64,000 nucleotides of DNA. Origin: Akkermansiaceae bacterium. Lineage in GTDB: Bacteria > Verrucomicrobiota > Verrucomicrobiia > Verrucomicrobiales > DEV007. Below, in pieces: positions 8,102 to 15,594 of the stretch (positions within the stretch are counted from its first letter, which is position 1; every line of letters starts with the position of its first letter). The notes beneath the pieces were generated by a model. The model was not told the origin of the DNA. It was given only the letters and a program-made list of their open reading frames with translations, and searched no databases. A program made the position numbers and the translations under genes. The stretch is taken from NCBI GenBank assembly GCA_024233005.1, contig JACKQE010000008.1:124001-188000 (forward strand), written 5' to 3'.

Positions 8102-8804
8102 GAAGGCAGCGGGGGGCGCTTGATCGCCCTGGTATCCTAGCTGCTGTCCTGAAAAACAAGATCCCACGCATCACCATCGGAACCGACCTCGGAGACAAGT
8201 TCCACGCGATCTGCGTCCTCGACAAGGCGGGCGAGATCATCGAACAACGGTCCATCACCAATCACCGCGATTCGCTCTGGAGACTCTCTCAAAAGTATCC
8301 CAAAGCCCGCATCGCAATGGAGGTGGGAACCCACATTCCCTGGATCAGCAGGTTCTGGCAAGCCCTTGGGCACGAAGTCATCGTTGCCAATCCACGCAAA
8401 CTTCGCGCTATTTACACGAGCACCCGCAAGAGCGACCAAACCGACGCCTGCATGATCGCTCGGCTCGCTCGCGTCGACCCCACCCTGCTGCACCCCATCG
8501 AGCATTCCTCCGAGGAAGCGCAGCGGGACCTGCTCCAGATCAAACTGCGCGACAACCTCGTGCGCCAGCGCGTGGACATCATTTCCTCCGTTCGATTCAC
8601 CCTCAAAAGCATGGGGCTGAAAATCGCCTCACCGAACACCCAATGCTTTGCCAAACGCTGTCGCCAGAACCTTGCCGCGCTCGACCCCGTTCTGCTTGCC
8701 CACTCGCCAGAAAGCTTTCCGTCTTATTGCTGACCCTCTGGAGTCGCGGGGAAAGCTACGAGCCGCTGCGCAAAGCCCTGCCACTGGAAACCAGGGCCGC
8801 CTGA
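8098..8804 (+). pseudogene. IS110-family DEDD transposase, internally deleted and frameshifted
   Basis: The N-terminal part contains the RuvC-like DEDD residues of IS110 recombinases: D in TIGTDLGDKFHA, E in AMEVGTHIPW, and the pair in KSDQTDACMIARL. This frame ends at 8733. A different frame from about 8708 to TGA 8802-8804 gives RKLSVLLLTLWSRGESYEPL, which matches the conserved C-terminal end of the family. The middle, including the Ser of the C-terminal catalytic domain, is missing, since family members are about 330-350 aa. The start is taken at ATG 8098 inside the inverted repeat; a later alternative start is possible. Confidence 0.85.
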
Positions 8805-9248
8805 GGCCCCTCTCCCTGGAAACACGATGAAACAATTTCGAAGATTTGGAACGACCGCGAAGCTGCGCCGGCACCAGTCCCAGGGACAGAGTGCGAGAAC
8901 AAGATAGCGGCGTTCCCTCCCATTTGTCACAGGAAACAAGGATCAAAATCATGCACCAGGTCACAGCAACGGAACCGACCACTCGAGTGCGTATGGAAGC
9001 GCGACTCCCTGTTTCAATCCGTAGCCAAGGGGCTGCCGCCCCAAAACCCCGCCGAGCTGATGCCAGCTCGACCGCATCGTGGATCGCCCCTCAATCCCCT
9101 CCGGGGACTTCTCCCCTCCCGTCCCCCAGGGGAAGCGGGGGGAGGTTCTCAGAAGCTGCGGGGAGGACCCCACACCACCCCTTGAAACACCAACCCGATC
9201 TATCGTCTTGAAGTAAACTTCAATTTGTGTTTGACTGCCTTCTCATGG
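8805..9248 (+). ncRNA. Noncoding right end of the IS1111 element; candidate bridge RNA region
   Basis: 444 bp with no credible gene between the transposase stop and the right end. IS110-family elements encode a bridge RNA in a noncoding end, and in the IS1111 group this is the right end. GAACAAGAT at 8897-8905 is identical to GAACAAGAT at 8086-8094, which spans the attC R'' core and the left insertion point, as expected of a target-binding loop. The RNA boundaries and fold were not determined, and the element may carry deletions. Confidence 0.4.
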
Positions 9249-9362
9249 AAGACGCGGCTGAGCAACCCGCTACCGCTGGCAAGTCGGAATGACCCTGTTT
9301 ACTCGAACCCTTAACCCGGTTGCGACGCGGCGCTCCCGGTAGCGGGTGCCAGCGCTCGGACG

Positions 9363-10310
9363 TTATGCCAAATAATTTGCGCCCTCTTCAAGCAACAAGG
9401 GTTGGTTGGGCGCTTCCCTAGAATACTGTGGAGCCTCCATTTCCAGATGGCCGCCGTGATAGCGAGGGTAGAGCTTGGCGAGCCTCGGAATAGTCTCGGT
9501 TGCCGCTGAGAAGTAGTGCGGGTCAACCTCTAGTCCGATGCTGTCTATGCCGATAGCTTCGCAGGCCGCGATCGTTGATCCAGACCCCATGAACGGATCC
9601 AGCAGGATTCCTTCAGTCGGCATTACCATTCGGCATAGGAAGCGTAGAAGTTGCTGCGGTTTTAGGGACGGGTGATCGGAAATGCTCTTTTCGATGGCTG
9701 GAGTTTTTGAGCTTGGGATCACGTCAGGGACAGGCCCTCCGTTTTCGAGCATCCTCAGCGCACCCACGCCCCATTTTCTGAGATTCTGGGCAACCGTCTT
9801 CTCCTCAATCGGTCGGCGGAACAACAGCCACGGCTCGTAGTTTCCCCTTGGGCTGACGCACAGATCAGGGAATTCTTGTTCAGCATTTTTTGGGCGATCT
9901 CCTCCACGGAATCCATGGTAGACCCGCATCAGCGTTGCCCTCGGTTCTAGGCCGGATGATAAGAGTCCTTGGAACACATGGGATGAGAGAACCGGATTCG
10001 AGGCGACAAGAACGTGTGCGCCCGGAATAAGGGCCGGAAGCAACGCTTCCGCCCACTGTTGAAAGTATTTCTCAATGTTCTGCCTCTGTTCGAGCGTTAA
10101 GACCGAGAACCTAGGAAGAGGATTTCGTTTCTTGCCATCGAATGAAGGGGGGATCCGCCAAACACCGCCTTTTCCATTCCGGAGCTTGGCAACCTCGCCC
10201 GGTGTGAACTCGACGAGACCGTAGGGTGGATCGGTGCAAACAGCATGGAGGGACTTCGGCTCGCGTCCCGCGAGCCACTCAAAGCAGTCGATATTTAGGA
10301 TCTCATTCAT
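9363..10310 (-). CDS. Cassette 5: DNA methyltransferase of a restriction-modification system (probably N6-adenine)
   Basis: 315 aa. Catalytic motif IV, DPPYG, is at residues 27-31. The SAM-binding motif I, DPFMGSGS, is at 238-245 after HPSLKPQQL, which is the order of beta-class amino-methyltransferases. DPPY favours adenine N6 over cytosine N4, but the beta class contains both. It is read against the direction of the array. Its TAA stop is formed by the first three bases of the cassette (TTA of the core GTTATGC), so gene and cassette limit coincide. It diverges from the nuclease gene across 54 bp holding a palindrome. It should protect host DNA from the partner nuclease. Confidence 0.9.
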   Translation of the reverse strand: MNEILNIDCFEWLAGREPKSLHAVCTDPPYGLVEFTPGEVAKLRNGKGGVWRIPPSFDGKKRNPLPRFSVLTLEQRQNIEKYFQQWAEALLPALIPGAHVLVASNPVLSSHVFQGLLSSGLEPRATLMRVYHGFRGGDRPKNAEQEFPDLCVSPRGNYEPWLLFRRPIEEKTVAQNLRKWGVGALRMLENGGPVPDVIPSSKTPAIEKSISDHPSLKPQQLLRFLCRMVMPTEGILLDPFMGSGSTIAACEAIGIDSIGLEVDPHYFSAATETIPRLAKLYPRYHGGHLEMEAPQYSREAPNQPLLLEEGANYLA

Positions 10311-10315
10311 TTTCT

Positions 10316-10323
10316 ACTATAGT
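10316..10323. promoter_or_regulatory. Palindromic operator candidate ACTATAGT between the divergent R-M genes
   Basis: The perfect palindrome ACTATAGT lies 5 bp upstream of the methyltransferase start and 41 bp upstream of the nuclease start. It resembles the C-box half-sites (ACT...AGT) bound by small HTH controller proteins of R-M systems. The N-terminal HTH of the neighbouring nuclease could bind it to time expression. Confidence 0.45.
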
Positions 10324-10364
10324 TGAAAGACAGCTAGCACCCTTTGTGGCATGAATCAAGGCCA

Positions 10365-11270
10365 ATGGATGCGAAAAAAATTCTCGGCCTTGCCGTCCGT
10401 GCACAGCGCGAAGCGTTAAAGCTCTCTCAGGAGCGTTTGGCGGAGCGCGCTGGCATCACTTACCAGTATCTTTCGGCTCTGGAGAACGGTCGAGAGAATT
10501 TTACGATTGGCGTGCTGGAGTCCCTTGCCTCGGCACTCGGGACGAATCTGCCGGATCTTGTCGTGGCAGCCTACGGCCACACCGAACCCGATGCGGATTT
10601 TCCCCGGATTGATCGACGCTTCCTGCGGACAGTTCCGCTTCCGGCTGGTCTTACTCTTTCCCACCTTGCCGGCGCACTCGATGAGACCCAGCGAGTGATC
10701 CGCTTGCTTAACCAGTCTCTGGTTAGGGCTGGTGGACGCGCGTTGCCAAGCTACATTCAAGCAAACAATTTCAGCGGCATAGTTTCCAATATTCTCAGTG
10801 ATTCCTTTGATCGGTTGACACCGTTCAAGCACAACCACGATCAGAGGTATCCCGACCTGATTAACAAGGATAAGGACGGCAACGAAATCGCAGGTCTTGA
10901 GGTTAAGAGCACAATTCAGGTCAAGAAGGGCGGTGAGAGCCACAATGGTCATTCTGGGTGGCATGTCATCGCATGCTTTAAGCTGGATTCTGCCACGGGA
11001 GACATTCGCTTCATACATGTGATGTTTGCAGACTTGATTGGGCACACCGAGAAGGACTCCGATTGGAAGTATGTGGGAAGCACAGTCAACACGGAATCAG
11101 GAAGTCAACGAACTGAGACTTACAACACCACCGGTATTGGCACGACCAAACTTCGAGATGGGTCAGCCTACCTCGACACCGATGAGATTTCCTTTTCCAG
11201 ATGGCGCCAGCAGCGCAGAGGCCCGGTGCCCAAGTTTTCCATCTTTCACCCCGAAAACAGCAAGGCATAA
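10365..11270 (+). CDS. Cassette 5: HTH (XRE-type) fused to a PD-(D/E)xK restriction endonuclease
   Basis: 301 aa from ATG 10365 (MDAKKILGLAVRAQREALKL). Residues 8-65 are a Cro/C1-type helix-turn-helix (LSQERLAERAGITYQYLSAL). The C-terminal half has a PD-(D/E)xK-like site, PDLI at 163-166 followed by GLEVKST with E179 and K181. Pairing with the divergent methyltransferase supports a type II restriction enzyme. The fused HTH suggests it is also its own controller, doing the job of a separate C protein. The TAA stop overlaps the R'' core GGCATAAC. The recognition sequence is unknown. It could instead be a regulator with a vestigial nuclease domain, but D, E and K all appear present. Confidence 0.82.
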   Translation: MDAKKILGLAVRAQREALKLSQERLAERAGITYQYLSALENGRENFTIGVLESLASALGTNLPDLVVAAYGHTEPDADFPRIDRRFLRTVPLPAGLTLSHLAGALDETQRVIRLLNQSLVRAGGRALPSYIQANNFSGIVSNILSDSFDRLTPFKHNHDQRYPDLINKDKDGNEIAGLEVKSTIQVKKGGESHNGHSGWHVIACFKLDSATGDIRFIHVMFADLIGHTEKDSDWKYVGSTVNTESGSQRTETYNTTGIGTTKLRDGSAYLDTDEISFSRWRQQRRGPVPKFSIFHPENSKA

Positions 11271-11305
11271 CAAGTCGCTGGACACCAACACCTGCCCCAA
11301 TCGCG

Positions 11306-12665
11306 TCAAGTTAAGCAGTAGTTGATTGACTCCCAATGGTTAGGACGCTTTCGTTTGTCGTTTTTGAGGTGTCTGGGATCGATATTCATGCGCCAGGTCT
11401 TGGGCGCGCGGGTGATCCGCATGAGATGAATGGAAAAGACGTCGCTAATTTTTTCAAGGCTGATGGCACCGGAATATTCCTGCCTGTTCGCCAGGTGGGC
11501 GTGCAGATGGAGTGTCAACAGATGGAAGATCATCGCGGCGAGCACCATGGCCTCGATGTGATGGAAACCGCTTTTGTGCCTGAGTCCGCGGCTCAGTTGG
11601 CAGGACTGCTTGAAAGCGCGGAACTGGATTTGACTCGCCGCCGCCCCTCCGGCGGCTCGCCCTGCGGGCTCCGTTCGCGTTGCTCACTTCGTCCAAAGCG
11701 CCTCCAGACCTTCGGCGCTTTTCAATACTCCATCGCAGGGCGTAAAAGTCGTGAATGCGCCGGGCGTCGAGCAGTTTGGCGTCGAGATGGGTGACGAGGA
11801 TGCGCCAGCCAGCTCGGTGCAGGCTCTCTTTATTAGGAATGACGCCACGGCGCTGGGCCTCCCGCTTGAGAAGGCGTCGGTTGGCGGCGGCCTTTACCGG
11901 GGGCAGACGAAAGGCAACCAGACGACAGCAGAGCCCCTCCCGTCCGAGCCGTGCGGCACGATCAATGCGGTTGCCTTTCGTCGATTTGAGCAGTTTGGCC
12001 AGGGGCGTCCCGTCCGTGGCGCAAAGGGAGACGCTGGCTGGCAACCTGCTGATCCAGAAAGCCTCGCGCCGGCCAATCTCGCGCAACGAGGCGATGCAAA
12101 AGAAGCCCATGTCGCGGATCAGGAGATCCCCTTTGCGGCACCAGTTGACACTTTCGAAGACGAGGGACTGGTCAGCTTCACGGGCGGCGTGGAGCTGGAA
12201 ATCGAGAGGCTTCCCATTGAGCAGATTGACCAGCAGCAGGCACTTGCAGCCAGCCGTTGCGTAGCGCCCGTTGCCATTGTTGGGGAAGTTTTCGGCGTTG
12301 CTCTTAGCCATGGAAATGACAACCGAATCCTCGATAAGCACCCGCTCAAACAAGCCGCCGCGAAGGTCGCGAATGACGGTTGGAAACCGTTTTGCGAGCA
12401 CGGTGTGAAGGACGCCCAAGAGGAATGCCGAGGAGGCTGGGCCGAAGCGTTGGTGAATGGCCTGGCGGGTCATGGAGGTGCGGACGAAAGAGCCGAGATG
12501 CATGACGAGATGGTTGAGAGAGGTGTCGCCCTTGGTGACCGATTGGAGGAGGGCGAGAAGGAAGCCGGCGGCGGAAAACTTGCGGGAATGGCGTTGAATC
12601 AGGCCGGAATCACGGGCGATGAGATCGAGGGAATCGGCAGGGGGCAGAAGATGGCTTTTGAACAT
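11306..12665 (-). pseudogene. IS4-family DDE transposase, disrupted by a 91-nt insertion
   Basis: From ATG 12665 (MFKSHLLPPADSLDLIARDS) the frame carries the first two DDE aspartates, in LIEDSVVIS and LLIRDMGFF. It then reaches YALRWSIE, the first part of the IS4 Y-2-R-3-E-6-K signature. There 91 nt (11630-11720) interrupt the gene. The remainder, IQFRAFKQSCQLSRGL, resumes in another frame and ends at 11306. Removing the 91 nt restores YALRWSIE-IQFRAFK with exact spacing. The copy should therefore be inactive. Confidence 0.88.
11630..11720. repeat. 91-nt GC-rich palindromic insert within the transposase gene
   Basis: It lies precisely between the codons for the catalytic Glu and the following Ile. 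It contains short palindromes, for example AAGCGCC and GGCGCTT at 11696-11720 and CGCCG/CGGCG near its other end. The second IS copy keeps about 14 nt resembling one edge (TGACGCGCCGCCGC), so the insert probably predates that copy's deletion. Confidence 0.6.
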
Positions 12666-12892
12666 TCCCAGCGTGCTGGGCATTCGCAAAAGTCAAGCGT
12701 TTTTAGGGGATTTTTTCACTCAAAAGAGATTGAAAACGAATGCACTACGACGTTACCTTGACGCAAATGACGCCTGACCCGCGTCCAGTTCCAGCCGTCA
12801 TGACCGCTACAATCTCAACCCGAAGTCGAAGCCTCGCCCCCGGTCAGGCGTAGGAGGACTCGACGTTGGGCAGAAAATCAAAATCAAACACA

Positions 12893-14098
12893 ATGAAGCC
12901 AAGATTCGTAGATCCATTTACGCCAAATCGCCCCGTTGATGATCCTGAGCGCTTTTACGGTCGAACCGAACCGGTAAGTGAGATGGTCGACTCTTTATTC
13001 CAAATAAAGAATCAGAACCCCAAGCATACCATTGTTACTGGAGACCGCGGGGTCGGGAAGTCGTCCCTACTAATGCAGATTCAGTTAACCTCAAACGGCG
13101 TCAACTCCCTAACGGATAGATTCAAAATTGATCGTGGGGTCGATAAATTTAATTTTTTATCAGTATGGCACGATGTGGATGCGACACAGAATGCATTTGA
13201 CTTAGCCTTAGCAATATTGGGCAAGTTTGAGTCAGCATTTAAAAAGTTTTTATCTGGATTTAGTCTTGAAATCGACCTTGCCGGTTTCGGCAAGCTAGGA
13301 CGCGATAAACAAAACCCCATAAACATATCATCACTTATAGATGAATTTGTTGTCCGTATCGGCAAAGTAGCCGAAGGAGCCGAAAAGAATAAAAAAGATG
13401 GAGTTCTGATTTTCATAGATGAGCTGGATCGAATTAAGCCTGATTCCATGATATCATCCTTTTTCAAGCTCACATCCGAACGACTAGCTAGAGACGGGAT
13501 CAAGAGAGTTGGGTTTGTATGCGCAGGAATTACTGGCGCAGTGCAGAAATTGGAAGAAGAGCATGCCTCCATTCTAAGAACATTTCGCGACGTCCCCCTG
13601 CCGAGGTTTGCGAAAGAAGAATCGGCTTTGATCCTTAAGGAAGGTTTCGGAAAGGCCAATCACAAGTGCAGTATGCCAAATTTTGAAGATAGGGTTCTAG
13701 AAGTGACGATGGGACTGCCAGAGCCGATTCATCTGCTCGGTAGCGAAATGTTATCTGTCGATATTGACGGGATTCTGCTGGAAGACGATTTCGAGAATGC
13801 CATAAAGAAGATCGTCTCTGATGTAAGGAAAAACAAGTTAGCTTCCCTTTTGAGGAAAGCTGGCGGGGGAAAATATCAAAAGATAGTTGAGGCAATAGCG
13901 AAGCATGATAAGAAAATTGTGCCCCTCGAGTTTATTGCCAAAGTGATCGGACAGGAACAAAGCCAGTTCAGCACTAATATGGCGACACTTGTAGATAGAG
14001 AGATAATTTTCAAACCAGCCATTGGACACTACGCGTTCACCGACCCCATGCTGAAGGAGTATGTAAAGATGAATGGAGTGCTTACCTTGGACGAATAA
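12893..14098 (+). CDS. Cassette 6: AAA/STAND-like ATPase, AT-rich
   Basis: 401 aa from ATG 12893 (MKPRFVDPFTPNRPVDDPER); an upstream TTG at the core site is less likely. Walker A is GDRGVGKSS at 50-58 and Walker B is VLIFIDEL at 171-178, followed by DRI, as in ORC/Cdc6- or MNS-type AAA NTPases. The last about 100 residues look like a winged helix (IVPLEFIAKVIGQEQSQFS to HYAFTDPMLKEY). Codons and composition are much more AT-rich than in the neighbours, a sign of recent transfer from another genome. It fills its cassette alone. Such NTPases act as switches in defence systems, but no effector domain is visible. The R'' core GCCCAAC follows 11 bp after the stop. Confidence 0.82.
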   Translation: MKPRFVDPFTPNRPVDDPERFYGRTEPVSEMVDSLFQIKNQNPKHTIVTGDRGVGKSSLLMQIQLTSNGVNSLTDRFKIDRGVDKFNFLSVWHDVDATQNAFDLALAILGKFESAFKKFLSGFSLEIDLAGFGKLGRDKQNPINISSLIDEFVVRIGKVAEGAEKNKKDGVLIFIDELDRIKPDSMISSFFKLTSERLARDGIKRVGFVCAGITGAVQKLEEEHASILRTFRDVPLPRFAKEESALILKEGFGKANHKCSMPNFEDRVLEVTMGLPEPIHLLGSEMLSVDIDGILLEDDFENAIKKIVSDVRKNKLASLLRKAGGGKYQKIVEAIAKHDKKIVPLEFIAKVIGQEQSQFSTNMATLVDREIIFKPAIGHYAFTDPMLKEYVKMNGVLTLDE

Positions 14099-14109
14099 TA
14101 TGAAAATGA

Positions 14110-14223
14110 GCCCAACAAGTAGATGGAGCCAATTCGTATGCTTGTCACAGTTCATGCTTTTTCCTCGCTTCGCTCGGGCATGACCTGCGCCAAGCATACG
14201 AATGGCTCATCACGACGTTCGCT
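14110..14223 (+). other. attC of cassette 6
   Basis: R'' GCCCAAC (14110-14116) is the exact complement of GTTGGGC that starts the cassette (12865). Arms GAGCCAATTCGTATGC and GCATACGAATGGCTC pair with a single extra base, an ideal attC hairpin. R' GTTCGCT at 14217 opens cassette 7. It is the only uninterrupted attC between 8.1 and 16 kb apart from those near the end. Confidence 0.93.
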
Positions 14224-14229
14224 GAAGAA

Positions 14230-14751
14230 ATGAAACCTGCCATTTGCACAGCAATCTTGCTTTTACTAAGCAGCGGGCTTCTCGTCCTGCACGAGATGTT
14301 GATGCAGACTTGGCGGCCCATGTTCGTCTCGATTCTTCTCTCTTTTGCCGTTGCCCTCGTTGTCGCATTTCTTGGATTTCGGCGATCAGAGGCTCAAGCT
14401 CGGACAGTCCAGCAGGCGATCATCTTCTCGTGCGTCACTGTCTTTTTGTTTTCCACGGTCTGGGGGCTCCTTTGGGCAGTCTCAGAGGAGGGGCTAGTTC
14501 ACTATTATCTGGCGACATACGGGCACGACGACACTGGTGGCAGATACTTTTACCCTGGTAATTCAGGGATGGGATATGCGAAGGGTCTGAGCAGGCCTGT
14601 TGATTTGATATTCTGGACGCTGGTCAGAGGCGTTAGCCTTGCCGCCATTATTGGAGTTCCACTAGCGTTCATCATCGCTTGGAAGAAATCCGACAGCGAA
14701 CAAAACGGTGGTGGACAACCGGCTACCCAATCGCGTCAAGGTAAGCAGTAA
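14230..14751 (+). CDS. Cassette 7: membrane protein of unknown function, C-terminus altered by IS
   Basis: 173 aa from ATG 14230 (MKPAICTAILLLLSSGLLVL). Four hydrophobic helices are likely: about 4-22, 33-50 (VSILLSFAVALVVAFLGF), 65-85 (IIFSCVTVFLFSTVWGLLWA) and 133-150 (LAAIIGVPLAFIIAW). A polar loop containing YYLATYGHDDTGGRYFYPG lies between the last two. The frame runs through the attC core AGCGAAC and into IS4 copy 2, whose first bases supply the stop at 14749, so about the last 20 residues are not native. No family is recognised. Confidence 0.75.
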   Translation: MKPAICTAILLLLSSGLLVLHEMLMQTWRPMFVSILLSFAVALVVAFLGFRRSEAQARTVQQAIIFSCVTVFLFSTVWGLLWAVSEEGLVHYYLATYGHDDTGGRYFYPGNSGMGYAKGLSRPVDLIFWTLVRGVSLAAIIGVPLAFIIAWKKSDSEQNGGGQPATQSRQGKQ

Positions 14752-15481
14752 TGTTTTGACTACCAACGGTTAGGACGCTCTCGTTGGTCGTATTTGAGGT
14801 GTCTGGGATCGAGATTCATGCGCCAGGTCTCGGGCGCGCGGGTGATCCGCAGGTGATGAATGGAAAAGACGTCGCTGATTTTTTCAAGGCTGATGGCACC
14901 GGAATATTCCTGCCGGTTCGCGAGGTGGGCATGCAGATGGAGTGTCAACGGATGGAAGATCATCGCGGCGAGCACCATGGCCTCGAGGTGATGGAACCCG
15001 CTTTTGTGCTTGAGTCCGCGGCTCAATTGGCAGGTCTGCGGGAAAGCGCGGAACTGGATGTGACGCGCCGCCGCGCAATTGCCCGCGACGGCTGGATGCG
15101 GCATGGCCAGCATGGGGTGAAGGACGCCCCAGAGGAATGCCGAGGAGGCGGAGCCCCAGCTTTGGCGAATGGCCGGGCGGCCCATGGCTGGGCAGGCGAA
15201 GGAGCATAGAGATCGGGCGAGAGCGTTTCAAGGAGGTGTCGCCTTGGTGACCGAAGGGAGGCGAGCGAGAAGGAAACCGGTGGCGGAAAACTTGCGGGAA
15301 TGGCGTGGCATCAGGCCGGACTCACGGGCGATGAGATCGAGGGAATCGGCAGGGGGCAGAAGATGGCTTATGAACATTCCCAGAGGGCTGGTCGTTCGCA
15401 AAAATCATGCCTTTTTAGAGGACTAATTTCACTTAAAAAGATTGAAAACGAATGCGCTACGACGTTATACTCAGGTAAATG
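14728..15481 (-). mobile_element. IS4-family copy 2: 754-bp internally deleted derivative with perfect 10-bp target duplication
   Basis: It shares both ends with copy 1 (left CAATCGCGTCAAGGTAAG, right ending GGTAAATG). It is flanked by the direct repeat ACCGGCTACC at 14718-14727 and 15482-15491. The left end is again exactly 26 nt after the attC R'' core and the orientation is the same as copy 1. About 630 bp of transposase sequence is missing, so it resembles a MITE-like derivative that needed transposase in trans. The flanking sequences differ from those of copy 1, so this was an independent insertion. Confidence 0.9.
14760..15377 (-). pseudogene. Remnant IS4-family transposase (N- and C-terminal parts only)
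   Basis: From ATG 15377 (MFISHLLPPADSLDLIARES) the N-terminus follows that of copy 1. It frameshifts, continues as SWGSASSAFLWGVLHPML, and then jumps to the C-terminal part IQFRAFPQTCQLSRGLKHKS. Both catalytic aspartates are lost. The deletion junction is near 15065-15110. Confidence 0.85.
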
Positions 15482-15594
15482 ACCGGCTACCCGTTCCGAG
15501 TCGGGTTCTGAGGGGAGCGACAACCCTCAATCGGAATCGGAAGGGCGCTCCCGGCAGCGGGTGCCGGGCGTTCGACATTAGGAACTCGCAGCGC

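Larger units (their letters stand above)
8094..9248 (+). mobile_element. IS1111-group (IS110 family) insertion sequence inside attC
   Basis: About 1155 bp. Perfect 12-bp subterminal inverted repeats ATGAGAAGGCAG (8098-8109) and CTGCCTTCTCAT (9235-9246) lie a few bases inside the ends, a hallmark of IS1111-type rather than IS110-type members. There is no conventional target duplication. The transposase begins almost at the left end and a 444-bp noncoding right end follows it, again the IS1111 layout. A known subgroup (IS1111-attC) homes to integron attC sites, and the position just after an R'' core fits it. The transposase has an internal deletion, so this copy is not autonomous. Confidence 0.85.
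8083..9368 (+). other. attC of cassette 4, interrupted by an IS1111-group element
   Basis: R'' GGCGAAC at 8083-8089 matches the core that starts cassette 4 (7666). After the insertion the rest of the site resumes: CCGCTACCG near 9266 pairs with CGGTAGCGG near 9340, and R' GTTATGC at 9362-9368 opens cassette 5. Both element flanks carry AAGA (8090-8093 left region, 9249-9252 right), allowing the original site to be rebuilt as GGCGAACAAGACGCGG. Confidence 0.8.
11298..12769 (-). mobile_element. IS4-family insertion sequence, copy 1 (1472 bp), inside attC
   Basis: The ends are inverted repeats: left CAATCGCGTCAAGTTAA, right (reversed) CATTTGCGTCAAGGTAA. The flanking ten bases ACACCTGCCC and ACGCCTGACC agree at 8 of 10 positions, consistent with a decayed 10-bp target duplication of the IS4 type. 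The left end is exactly 26 nt after the attC R'' core. The element fills one transposase gene on the minus strand, which is disrupted. A second, shorter copy with the same ends lies at 14728-15481. Confidence 0.88.
11265..12871 (+). other. attC of cassette 5, interrupted by IS4-family copy 1
   Basis: R'' GCATAAC (11265-11271) is the exact complement of the cassette's first core GTTATGC at 9362. After the insertion, GACGCCTGACC pairs with GGTCAGGCGT, then R' GTTGGGC at 12865-12871 opens cassette 6. The right half resembles the attC of cassette 1. Confidence 0.85.
14695..15583 (+). other. attC of cassette 7, interrupted by IS4-family copy 2
   Basis: R'' AGCGAAC (14695-14701) is the exact complement of GTTCGCT that starts cassette 7 (14217). 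After the insertion the site continues with CCGGCTACCCG and later CGGCAGCGGGTGCCGGG. R' reads ATTAGGA at 15577-15583, with A in place of the conserved G, so recombination here may be impaired. Confidence 0.8.

Noticed and set aside
8805..9248. Short frames in the IS1111 right end considered as genes
   Set aside because: They give Pro/Arg-rich products without start-site support; the layout fits a noncoding right end.
9363..11270. R-M genes considered part of a prophage or genomic island rather than a cassette
   Set aside because: Both ends of the segment fit cassette cores (GTTATGC and GCATAAC) and no phage gene is present.
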